A stretch of DNA of 64,000 bases from an uncultured Poribacteria bacterium (GTDB taxonomy: Bacteria; Poribacteria; WGA-4E; WGA-3G). A model generated the notes under the pieces. That model was not told where the DNA came from, ran no database searches, and saw only the letters and a program-made list of their open reading frames with translations. The translations under genes and the position numbers were made by a program. The stretch spans positions 2,930,835-2,994,834 of the forward strand of contig OX638352.1 of assembly GCA_951813545.1 (NCBI GenBank), written 5' to 3'. Below are positions 43,448-51,256 of the stretch, in pieces (position 1 is the stretch's first letter; every line of letters starts with the position of its first letter).

Positions 43448-44395
43448 ATGGAACCTCTTCGGATTGGATTTCTCGGTGCCGGCGGTTTCGCACGGCACAC
43501 TATTTATCCAGCATTACATCTCGCACCAGTCGCATTGCAAGCCGTTTGCGATGCCGATGAAAATCGTGCCAAGGACGCTGCCGGCAAATTCGGTACAGGT
43601 AGATATTACACCGATCGGCACGAAATGTTTGAAAAAGAAGACTTGGAAGCAGTCATCATCAGCATGGGACCTGACCCAAGACAGCCACTCGTGCTTGAAA
43701 CGCTCGCGGCGGGGTATCATGTATTCACACCAAAACCGCCAGCACCCTCTCTCGCTGAAACGATCACTTTGGCAGAAACAGCGGAAAAACACGGAAAAAC
43801 ACTCATGGTGAACTTCCAACGTCGGTTCAGCCTCGGCGTGCGAGAGGCAAGGCAGATCATGCAGACCGAATCCTTCGGGCAACTCACCCAACTTTTCTGC
43901 TCGTTCTGTAGTGGTAAATACCCGACGCTCAAAAGTTATCTGCTCGATTTCGCTATCCACCACTTCGATTTGGCAAGACACATCGCCGGTGCGGATGTGA
44001 AGGAACTCAGCGTTTTTCACAATGAAGTCGATGGACAAGGGGCATTCGCTGTCGCTGTAGAATACACTAACGGCGCGGTGGGCAGTCTGCAGCTTAGCAG
44101 CCAACGTTTGTGGCAGCGCAACTATGATTACATTGAAATTACCGGACAACACGAATACATCGTTTTAGATGGATTGTGGGGTGCGCAACATTTCACCGAA
44201 TCTGGTAACACCTTCACCTCAAACTTTTCGGATCAGCGCAACGGCGAACTAACGGGTGATGGCATCAGTCTCACGGAGTTCGTCAATTCAATTCGTGAAG
44301 ATCGGGAACCGGTATCGAGTATCCATGACTGCGTCGGCACGATGCGGTTCTACGATGCTGTTCTCCAACGCAAAAAAGGGGTTATTAGCCTTTAG
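43448..44395 (+). CDS. Gfo/Idh/MocA-family oxidoreductase
   Basis: The 315-residue NAD(P)-dependent sugar or inositol dehydrogenase-like protein has an N-terminal Rossmann fold with IGFLGAGGFARHTIYPAL, the CDADENRA turn, and a catalytic-type KP motif in FTPKPPAPSLAETI. The C-terminal domain (from about 125) contains DFAIHHFDLARHIAG, where the His residues are typical of the family's active site. The substrate is unknown. AAGGAAACAGAT precedes the ATG. It has its own promoter and no same-strand partner. Confidence 0.92.
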   Translation: MEPLRIGFLGAGGFARHTIYPALHLAPVALQAVCDADENRAKDAAGKFGTGRYYTDRHEMFEKEDLEAVIISMGPDPRQPLVLETLAAGYHVFTPKPPAPSLAETITLAETAEKHGKTLMVNFQRRFSLGVREARQIMQTESFGQLTQLFCSFCSGKYPTLKSYLLDFAIHHFDLARHIAGADVKELSVFHNEVDGQGAFAVAVEYTNGAVGSLQLSSQRLWQRNYDYIEITGQHEYIVLDGLWGAQHFTESGNTFTSNFSDQRNGELTGDGISLTEFVNSIREDREPVSSIHDCVGTMRFYDAVLQRKKGVISL

Positions 44396-44397
44396 CA

Positions 44398-44672
44398 AGT
44401 AGTTATCAGTCTTCAGTTGTCAGTTTTCAGTCTCGGTGTTTGATATTTGTAAACGCTTTTTGAATCTTCACAACTCTTCAGAGGTGTCAAGAAGTTTAAA
44501 GGAAAATTTGATTATAGTAAAACCCCTAATTACTTATACACCAACACAAGGGCGAGGATACAATCCTCGCCAGCGGACATGGGGTGTTTGTTCCCTGACG
44601 AACTGTAAACATATTTTTGGATTTTACTATAAATCGGAACCTGACTGACTGCTGACTACTGATAACTGATGG
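44398..44672. repeat. Heptamer inverted-arm repeat split by a MITE-like element
   Basis: The left arm of heptamers (TTATCAG, TCTTCAG, TTGTCAG, TTTTCAG) is at 44402-44430. The complementary-type right arm (CTGACTGCTGACTACTGA, TAACTGATGGCT) is at 44645-44672. The element at 44512-44632 lies between them. This is nested insertion of one repeat type into another. Confidence 0.6.
44512..44632. repeat. MITE-like element, TTATAGTAAA ends
   Basis: The 121-base element starts TTATAGTAAAACC (44512) and ends ATTTTACTATAA (44632). The central hairpin GGCGAGGAT/ATCCTCGCC (44553-44573) is identical in its stem to the element at 34112-34230, and GGGGTGTTTGTTCC also matches the copy at 25934. It lies between convergent genes. 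Confidence 0.78.
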
Positions 44673-46205
44673 CTACTCTACATTGATACTCTCTAAAACC
44701 TCAAGACACGTCTCTCCGTTAACCAATCGGTGATAATATCCCGCAACCCGTTCGGTAAAATCCTGATTCCCGTCCAAACCGCTCGGCGATGAAGTCCCGG
44801 CAGGTGACCATAGCATTGCATTCGAGAGAATAGTTAAGATCCGTTTTTCCACGTCCGTTCGATTCGCGCCGAACGCACCTTTCAGAATATCCTGTATTGT
44901 CCGGTTTGGATCTCGGATTTCATATTCTGCTCCAGTATCAGTAATGCCTCTATAGTCATCACCGGACGTTGTGTGCCCCTTTCCAGTAACAGGTGGGGAC
45001 CCCCCCTTCCCAGTAACGGGTGGGGACCCCCCCTTCCCAGTAACGGGTGGGGACCCCGGTGTCAGAAATCGGAGTACCGTTGCGAAGGAATAGGCGAAAT
45101 CGGATTTGAAGAGCTCTGTGCTGGCATCATAGTTCGGTGAGCGGACGATATCAGCGGCACGTTCGCGGAGTTTCACGGTTTCAATGATGTTAATCCGAGC
45201 ATTGTCGTCTTTGACTCGACGAATGCGATTAACGAATTCCAGTGTGTATTCTCTTGCACTTTTACCCGTTATCGGGATGTCCGCTTCTACAATCTCGGCA
45301 TATCCGTTCATCAGACGTTCGAGGTGCGGCGCGAACGTTGGGTGTGTCGCTGCTTCGTTGACATATTCGATGCCGGAGAGTGCCCCTTTGTGTGTAATCC
45401 CCGGCACATGCACGGAATTCACCAAAAGCAGTTTCCAATCGTGATACGGTTCAATGCTCTCCTGACTAACAATAACACCGTAATCCTGAAGTTCAGCAAA
45501 TGGCACACGTAACATATTCTCCAAGTCCTCGAGAATAAGCGGTGTCGCGGGCGGTGCCTCCGCATAGGTTATTAGCTCATCTTGACCCTCAATTTGTGCG
45601 CGTGCAGCCTCTTGTATTTCGTCAGGGACAGCGTAGACCTGGGGTACAAGTCGGTCTCCCATTTCATTAAGAAACCCGACGTTTGTCTCTAACCACGCCG
45701 CGTAATCATCACTTCGTTTGGGATACTCGTTGCAGAGGATATCGCGAATAACATCGCCGTTATTTCGCAGGTTATCGGTATTGATGACGCAAAGCGTTGC
45801 ATTTGCACCGTGATGACAGAAGTAGCGATAGAGGGTCTCATCTAACACATCCATCGCCAGTTCACCCTTGGCGATTCCCGCCTCAGTCACACCGATAAGG
45901 AGGAGATCCAATGGGTTTTCAGTTTGTGCGTAGAACTGCTCGCGTCCGGCTTCTGTAGCAAGTGTCGTCGCACCAACAACGCTGGAAACCTTTCGGATGT
46001 CGTGGATGCCACTTAGATCGAATGTAACGACATGGTATACACTGCCCTGTTGATTGAAGGCATCGGCTTTCTCAGCACCGCGCGGCTGCCCGACAAAAAT
46101 ACCGCCGTTATAGAGGTTTCGCTGGTTGAGGATATGAATAAATTCATGGGTTAAGGCGCGTTGCAAACCGCCTGCACCGATAGCAAGGATTTTAATAGGG
46201 ATCAT
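44673..46205 (-). CDS. Mannitol-dehydrogenase-family-like oxidoreductase
   Basis: The 510-residue protein resembles the mannitol dehydrogenase/uronate reductase family. It has a Rossmann N-terminus ILAIGAGGLQRALTHEFI (about 5-22), CVINTDNLRNNGDVI at about 140-155, a region with KLLLVNSVHVPGITHKGALSG (about 255-275) and a helical C-terminal domain. The precise sugar substrate is unknown. Residues about 382-408 are three tandem copies of a nine-residue unit (GSPPVTGKG) encoded by an inserted 27-base repeat. The gene begins two bases after the stop of the GT4 gene, so they are probably co-transcribed. Confidence 0.75.
   Translation of the reverse strand: MIPIKILAIGAGGLQRALTHEFIHILNQRNLYNGGIFVGQPRGAEKADAFNQQGSVYHVVTFDLSGIHDIRKVSSVVGATTLATEAGREQFYAQTENPLDLLLIGVTEAGIAKGELAMDVLDETLYRYFCHHGANATLCVINTDNLRNNGDVIRDILCNEYPKRSDDYAAWLETNVGFLNEMGDRLVPQVYAVPDEIQEAARAQIEGQDELITYAEAPPATPLILEDLENMLRVPFAELQDYGVIVSQESIEPYHDWKLLLVNSVHVPGITHKGALSGIEYVNEAATHPTFAPHLERLMNGYAEIVEADIPITGKSAREYTLEFVNRIRRVKDDNARINIIETVKLRERAADIVRSPNYDASTELFKSDFAYSFATVLRFLTPGSPPVTGKGGSPPVTGKGGSPPVTGKGHTTSGDDYRGITDTGAEYEIRDPNRTIQDILKGAFGANRTDVEKRILTILSNAMLWSPAGTSSPSGLDGNQDFTERVAGYYHRLVNGETCLEVLESINVE
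44980..45060. repeat. 27-bp coding tandem repeat, three copies
   Basis: Units begin at 44980, 45007 and 45034, each with CAGTAAC, GGTGGGGACCCC and a C-run. On the minus strand each unit encodes GSPPVTGKG within the mannitol-dehydrogenase-like protein. Related CCAGTAACGG or CCGTAACGG strings lie in frame in the GT4 gene (about 46797) and in the CotH gene (about 26710). Confidence 0.8.
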
Positions 46206-46207
46206 AT

Positions 46208-47386
46208 CTACTGTTGTTCTCCTTTTTTTACAATATCAGCGTAGAGACTTAAATAAGCGTCGGCGATGTGTTTCCAGTCGTAGGGTCTAACACGTTCAAC
46301 GCTCGCTTTTCCCATCTCAACGCGACCTTCTCCCGCGTTAATCAGTTTGACGAGGGAGTGCGCAAGTCCGTCAACATCGCCTGCCTCAAACAGCGCACCG
46401 TTAACGTCCTCCACCACGAGTTCATCAATGCCCTGAACGCGGCTGGCAACAATCGGGAGCCCTGTCCCCATCGCTTCTAAAACGACGAGTGGCATCCCTT
46501 CCGCGAGTGAGGGTAAGATGAAAATATCGGCATCGCGATATTTTTGGGGCAATTCGGAATAGGGCACTGAACCTGTAAAGCGGATATGTGATACCACGTC
46601 GAGGACCTCTGACAATTTTAGGAGTTCCGCCTGATAGGGTCCATCGCCGACGACCTCTATTTCAAAGTTGTATGCAGCGTTTTCAACAATTTGGGGAAGT
46701 GCGCGGATCAGAAATTGGAATCCTTTGCGTGGAATGAGCCTCCCAATCGTGAGGACTCGGACTTTTTCTGGACAGGCATCGCGTTGTTTCTCTTTTCCAG
46801 TAACGGACGTGGACACCACCTCAAAACGTTCTAAATCCAAGCCATCAGGAATCACATCCATTTTCACATCTGTGTCCGTCTCTCTCGCAAGTTCGCGTAA
46901 GCCCTCACTACAAGCGACGACCGCTGATGCGTTGCCCCAAATCGCGCGGATGATCGGTTTCAGTAATAGATATAACCACCGATAATAAGGTGGATCGGGA
47001 TTGCGGCTCGGCACGTCACGCCCGCCTAAAAATACGACATACGGCACATTGCGGCGTTTCTGCAGAAGATACGCGCCACCCCCCGCAGGAATCCCAAAAA
47101 AGACTTGAACGATATCCGGTTGAAACCGTTTGGCGAACTGCAATCCGTAGAGGCTTGAGCTTACGGCGTAAGTTAGCATTTCGTGGACTGCACACACATC
47201 ACGATTTTTCCGTAGCGCACGCACACGATGCACATGAAAGCCTTCCACTTCCTCTTCTGTGAGGCAATCACGAAACTGTGAGGTAATCAGGTGCACTTCG
47301 TGTCCCGCCGCTGCGAAGTGTTTGCCTAAGAAATAGCTGACCCAGCCTCCTCCACCACCAATCGGTGGGAATTCGTGATTGAACAT
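46208..47386 (-). CDS. GT4-family glycosyltransferase
   Basis: The 392-residue GT-B glycosyltransferase has an N-terminal glycine-rich loop MFNHEFPPIGGGGGWVSYFLG, the middle DVIPDGLDLERFEV and TIGRLIPRKGFQFLIRALP, and the C-terminal ADIFILPSLAEGMPLVVLEAMGTGLPIVAS (family-4 EX7E motif region). It should transfer a sugar from a nucleotide donor to a surface glycan or lipid. I place the start at the ATG near 47386 (or the TTG one codon before) because the preceding bases are a leader repeat containing GCAAGGAAAATT. The 26-codon longer frame would translate that repeat. SVTGKEKQ near residue 195 looks like a repeat-derived insertion. Confidence 0.9.
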   Translation of the reverse strand: MFNHEFPPIGGGGGWVSYFLGKHFAAAGHEVHLITSQFRDCLTEEEVEGFHVHRVRALRKNRDVCAVHEMLTYAVSSSLYGLQFAKRFQPDIVQVFFGIPAGGGAYLLQKRRNVPYVVFLGGRDVPSRNPDPPYYRWLYLLLKPIIRAIWGNASAVVACSEGLRELARETDTDVKMDVIPDGLDLERFEVVSTSVTGKEKQRDACPEKVRVLTIGRLIPRKGFQFLIRALPQIVENAAYNFEIEVVGDGPYQAELLKLSEVLDVVSHIRFTGSVPYSELPQKYRDADIFILPSLAEGMPLVVLEAMGTGLPIVASRVQGIDELVVEDVNGALFEAGDVDGLAHSLVKLINAGEGRVEMGKASVERVRPYDWKHIADAYLSLYADIVKKGEQQ

Positions 47387-47400
47387 CAATATTTTTAATT

Positions 47401-48115
47401 TTCCTTGCGATTCGGTGAGGTGAGTTGGAGGTTTGATGTCCATTTCCGTATATCCGCCTTCCACTTCGTTTTAGGCTACACACTTTTTAATTTTCTTGTG
47501 CGAACGTCGTATTTTTAACATTCCTTGCGGTTCGGTGAGGTGAGTTGGAGGTTTGATGTCCATTTCCGTATATCCGCCTTCCACTTCGTTTCAGGCTACA
47601 CACTTTTTAATTTTCTTGTGCGAACGTCGTATTTTTAACATTCCTTGTGGTTCGGTGAGGTGAGTTGGAGGTTTGATGTCCATTTCCGTATATCCGCCTT
47701 CCACTTCGTTTTAGGCTACACACTTTTTAATTTTCTTGTGCGAACGTCGTATTTTTAACATTCCTTGTGGTTCGGTGAGGTGAGTTGGAGGTTTGATGTC
47801 CATTTCCGTGGATCCACCTTCCACTTCGTTTTAGGCTACACACTTTTTAATTTTCTTGTGCGAACGTCGTATTTTTAACATTCCTTGTGGTTCGGTGAGG
47901 TGAGTTGGAGGTTTGATGTCCATTTCCGTGGATCCACCTTCCACTTCGTTTCAGGCTACACACTTTTTAATTTTCTTGTGCGAACGTCGTATTTTTAACA
48001 TTCCTTGTGGTTCGGTGAGGTGAGTTGGAGGTTTGATGTCCATTTCCGTGGATCCACCTTCCACTTCGTTTCAGGCTACATACTTTTTAATTTTCTTGTG
48101 CGAACGCCGTTATAA
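47401..48115. repeat. 120-bp tandem array, six copies, between rimK and GT4 genes
   Basis: Six head-to-tail units start near 47401, 47521, 47641, 47761, 47881 and 48001 with an exact 120-base period. On the minus strand each holds the last codons and stop of rimK (CGCACAAGAAAATTAA), then CCTAAAACGAAGTGGAAGG, a GGATATACGGA or GGATCCACGGA variant, ATGGACATCAAACC and the leader core CGCAAGGAA. The copy nearest GT4 leads into that gene, and the copy farthest away is the real end of rimK. Copies differ at a few sites only, with units 4-6 sharing one variant. There are no spacers. Confidence 0.95.
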
Positions 48116-48968
48116 ATTTGATAATCGCGTTCGCAATATTGATTCCTGTGACCGATTCCAATTCCTCAAACCCTGGAGATGGATTGACTTCCAGAACAAC
48201 AGGTCCCTCGTTTGTTTCAAGTAAATCGACACCGGCTATTTCCAACTCAAGTGCTGCTGTTGCTTCTATCGCAAGGTGGGTGTATTCCTCCGGTAGTGTG
48301 ATCGCTTCGCCCGACGCGCCTTTGTGAATATTCGCACGGAATTCGCCCGGAGGTGCACTCCTTTTCATCGCCGCAATTGCTTCACCTCCTATGACAAGAA
48401 CACGGATGTCAATTCCATCTGCTTCCGCGATAAATGGTTGGATCACATAATCCTGATGGAGATCACACAGGGCATCTACAGTTGAAGTGAGAGACGTAGG
48501 CGTATCCAACAACATGACACCTCTGCCGTGTGTGCCATAAAAAGGTTTTAAAATAAACGGGTAATTGCCAACCTCGACTAAGGTGTTCTCTAAAAACGTG
48601 GAGGAACCGACAGTGAGACTCGGTGGGACAGGGAAGCCGTGCTGCGCAAGGATGCGTAGGGAGTGAAATTTGTGTCGTGCCGCCGCGATCGGTTTCGCAC
48701 GATTAATCACAGGCGTTCCGATCCACTCAAAGTGTGCTACAACCTCTTCGCCATATCGTGCTGTCGTACGGCTGAGTCGGGGGACGATGACATCAAAATC
48801 TTCTGCCGGTTTTCCTTCGTAAGTGATGCGGTTACCGGTGCCGCCGATATGGAGATAAAACCCGAAGGGATCTAGGATTTCTGGGGTGTGTCCTGCAATG
48901 AGGGCGGCTTCGCTGAGGCTGCGCGTGGAGTGGTTTTGGGGTCCCCGAGAAAGGATACCGATTTTCAA
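48087..48968 (-). CDS. RimK/LysX-type ATP-grasp ligase
   Basis: The 293-residue ATP-grasp ligase opens KIGILSRGPQNHSTRSLSEAA. Its ATP-binding motifs are YPFILKPFYGTHGRGVMLLD, GIDIRVLVIGGEAIAAMKR and GPVVLEVNPSPGFEELE. The family adds an amino acid, usually glutamate, to a protein C-terminus or small-molecule carboxylate (RimK on ribosomal S6; LysX on AmiN carrier). No carrier protein is seen nearby. I place the start at TTG 48968, with GGAGG about 15 bases upstream, because the family begins there. A TTG 19 codons upstream is the alternative. The last codons form part of the 120-base array downstream. Confidence 0.9.
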   Translation of the reverse strand: MKIGILSRGPQNHSTRSLSEAALIAGHTPEILDPFGFYLHIGGTGNRITYEGKPAEDFDVIVPRLSRTTARYGEEVVAHFEWIGTPVINRAKPIAAARHKFHSLRILAQHGFPVPPSLTVGSSTFLENTLVEVGNYPFILKPFYGTHGRGVMLLDTPTSLTSTVDALCDLHQDYVIQPFIAEADGIDIRVLVIGGEAIAAMKRSAPPGEFRANIHKGASGEAITLPEEYTHLAIEATAALELEIAGVDLLETNEGPVVLEVNPSPGFEELESVTGINIANAIIKFITAFAQEN

Positions 48969-49185
48969 TTTTTTAACTACTAACCTCCATGTTTTCACGT
49001 TTTCGTCCGTTGTCCGAAAACTCAAAGGTTCCTAAGTCAGTCTTCCCGTTGTTTTTGTAGTTACCTGAGTCGCTAATTAAATGGATGCCATAGATTGCAC
49101 GGATTTTATTGCGGCGGAAGACTAATTCTACGAGAGAACTAAAGGTCCATATCCCGTTCGACATGGAAGGATGCGTAAGTCCTAT

Positions 49186-49722
49186 CTATGCATCCGTTGA
49201 GGGTGAAGCTACATTTACAAGCAGTTCCAAGGGTTCCGATGATTCTCGCAAAAGTTTCAGTGCCGCCTCTCCGCGACAGCGAAGTTCGTTTTGAAGTTCA
49301 GATACACGTGTTCTGAAAAGCAGCATTGTCTCAGTAACGCCTGGTTCTGTAACGGCACCAGCGAGTACGCCTCGAACAATCAATTGGACATTTTTTAGGG
49401 CAGGGTTTTGTTGAACAGAAAATGTTGCGCATTCGTTAATCAAAGAGCGATACTCATTTAGTAAGTCGGGGCCTACAAGGGCATTGCTCTCTGTGACCAA
49501 CAACTCGGCATCCAAGACAAAACCGAAAGTTTTATCCTCTCCGTCCTCGTCAAAAATACTATAGCGATCATTGACGAACATAAACATATACTTTTGATCA
49601 CCTGCCAAAAAATCCTCGACGTAAAACCTTTTACCATACCAATCTTTCTTTGGAACAATAGCTCCCTTCTCAAGACACTCATTATAATGAGATTCGTCAG
49701 TTGTGTAATACGCGTCAACCAT
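49186..49722 (-). CDS. Orphan protein, unrecognised
   Basis: I do not recognise this 178-residue soluble protein. The N-terminal half (1-80) is rich in Tyr, Asp and Lys (AYYTTDESHYNECLEKGAI, YMFMFVNDRYSIFDED). The C-terminal half is helical (VSELQNELRCRGEAALKLLRE). There is no signal peptide, membrane segment or clear catalytic motif. The reading frame is convincing: AAAGGG lies nine bases before the ATG and no competing frame is credible. It lies between the P-loop/deoxyribosyltransferase-like gene and rimK, all on the minus strand. Confidence 0.65.
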   Translation of the reverse strand: MVDAYYTTDESHYNECLEKGAIVPKKDWYGKRFYVEDFLAGDQKYMFMFVNDRYSIFDEDGEDKTFGFVLDAELLVTESNALVGPDLLNEYRSLINECATFSVQQNPALKNVQLIVRGVLAGAVTEPGVTETMLLFRTRVSELQNELRCRGEAALKLLRESSEPLELLVNVASPSTDA

Positions 49723-49935
49723 AGGATAAACCCTTTCTATAACTACAGTGGGGGGAGATGCTCCAACGCACCACTCGGTCAGAATTTAGAACATTATCTT
49801 CGTAACAAAAATCCTTTCAATACAGTTGACGATGGCACAATTGATGAAGGTAATATGGCTAAAAATTAATTGGAAAATCGGGACGGTTCTTTTCTATTCT
49901 GTCCTTTCTATCCTGTTCCTCCGCTTAATTGCGTA

Positions 49936-50958
49936 TCAACTTTCATCTACTTTATACGTGGTCGTCAGAAAATCTGCTAACTCCTCAAAGGTGTCAAAAA
50001 TCCGGTCACACAAGTTCTCAAAGAAGATACTCCGCGTCCCAGGGTAAACTGCATACACCGGCTTGTTATGGCGAGAAGCGTAATTCATTTCGCTGAGAAC
50101 GCCGGGCGATAATTTGTCTGTAGGATAGATGACAACCACAAAATCACTCTGATGGACGAACTGGTAATCCCGTGAGATCGTCCGCGTTTGAATCTGTTCA
50201 ATTACTTCTTCGCCCATTTCACTCACACGCGGTGCGTCATCACTTTCATCTTTCGTGGGGGTAACGAGTTCCATGTCCTTGATCGTGAGCGGATCGAAGA
50301 CGATAAATGAACGACTCAGTTTTTCGCCGATCTCGCGAATTTTATTGATTTCCTTCGGGGTATCTCTTAGGAGTGTGATTGGATAGCTGAGATAAAATTT
50401 CGGCTTCGGCGAAAAGAGGAGTTCATAAAAATTCTCAAGATCGTGTTGCCTTGCGACGGTGTAATGTGGCTTCTCTGTGAAATGTGCGAGCTGTCGCGTC
50501 AGGAACTCTTCCTCATCCAACCAAACGTTGAGTGCCGCTTTTCCCATCTCTGCCCATTGTGATGATTTTTCCATCCGTTCTGATATATCCGTGATATTGT
50601 CAACGACGTTAATCAAGAGATCCGGTAGAAGGATTTCAATATCTTTAAAAGAAAACCCTTCAATGAGGCTTCCACGCCATCGAAAGCAGGCGTGTAACCC
50701 AATAATTGCATGTTCATAGTCTTCGGCGCGGCGCGCGATTTCATAGAAAGCCGTGCGCCGCGCTAACGATAAAACCGCTGGATCCGAATCAAGGACCTTG
50801 TCTGTAAAATGAACACGAGCTTCTGCTGCAGCGCGATGCATAACGTCGCCAATGTTGAAGAAGCCGATGTTCAGTTTCCTTTTCATGCAAAGTATTTTAA
50901 AATTCGCCATCAACTCTTTGCGACCTGAACAACTGATGCCAGTACAGACGATCTTCAT
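49936..50958 (-). CDS. P-loop-like / nucleoside-deoxyribosyltransferase-like fusion
   Basis: The 340-residue protein has two parts. Residues 1-180 look like an adenylate-kinase-like P-loop domain (MKIVCTGISCSGRKELM), but the phosphate loop has an extra residue and no canonical GK[S/T], so ATP binding is uncertain. Residues 186-306 resemble nucleoside 2-deoxyribosyltransferases: FYLSYPIT, SDFVVVIYP, then SPGVLSEMNYASRHNKPVYAVYPG, with E290 at the place of the catalytic Glu. It could cut or transfer bases on nucleosides or nucleotides, as also seen in some signalling and defence enzymes. The ATG is set by the adjacent leader repeat; a start 30 codons upstream would translate it. Confidence 0.65.
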   Translation of the reverse strand: MKIVCTGISCSGRKELMANFKILCMKRKLNIGFFNIGDVMHRAAAEARVHFTDKVLDSDPAVLSLARRTAFYEIARRAEDYEHAIIGLHACFRWRGSLIEGFSFKDIEILLPDLLINVVDNITDISERMEKSSQWAEMGKAALNVWLDEEEFLTRQLAHFTEKPHYTVARQHDLENFYELLFSPKPKFYLSYPITLLRDTPKEINKIREIGEKLSRSFIVFDPLTIKDMELVTPTKDESDDAPRVSEMGEEVIEQIQTRTISRDYQFVHQSDFVVVIYPTDKLSPGVLSEMNYASRHNKPVYAVYPGTRSIFFENLCDRIFDTFEELADFLTTTYKVDES

Positions 50959-51105
50959 ATTTTTACTTTTCCTTGCGGTTCGTATTTTTACTTTTCCTTG
51001 CGGTTCATTCAGAGAGGGTTTACGAAAAACCTCCTTTTCAGAATCCAAGCCTCACGTTGTTCGGCTTTCGGTTCTTGGCCAAAGACGCGAAATCTCACCA
51101 TCAGT
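50959..51105 (-). repeat. Leader repeat with duplicated core, before the P-loop fusion gene
   Basis: On the minus strand CGAACCGCAAGG with AAAAGTAAAAAT occurs twice in a row (50961-50983 and 50986-51008), the second ending at the ATG. Further upstream GCCGAACAACG, CTTGGATTCT and GAGGTTTTTCG match the tandem leader before the DUF58 gene. The remaining bases to 51256 show no gene. Confidence 0.75.
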
Positions 51106-51256
51106 GAGACTGGATTCTCTCACTGCTTCTGATAAACCAAGCGCACATCATCGACCGCAAGGAACGTTAGAAAATGCTTGCAGCACGCAACAACGGAGCG
51201 TACTGCCCCGACAAAAAACACTTTTCCCAAAACGCTTTCACCGCGCGAAAGCAGCA

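Noticed and set aside
43514..44152. 212-codon minus-strand frame opposite the Gfo/Idh/MocA gene
   Set aside because: It lies wholly within a clear conserved gene on the other strand and has no family features; it is a codon-bias shadow.
47387..47464. N-terminal extension of the GT4 protein by 26 codons
   Set aside because: The extension is the leader repeat itself, present in all six array copies. The family begins at MFNHEFPP.
47401..48115. Possible CRISPR array
   Set aside because: The 120-base units are contiguous without unique spacers, are far longer than CRISPR repeats, and include a gene's 3' end. No cas genes are nearby.
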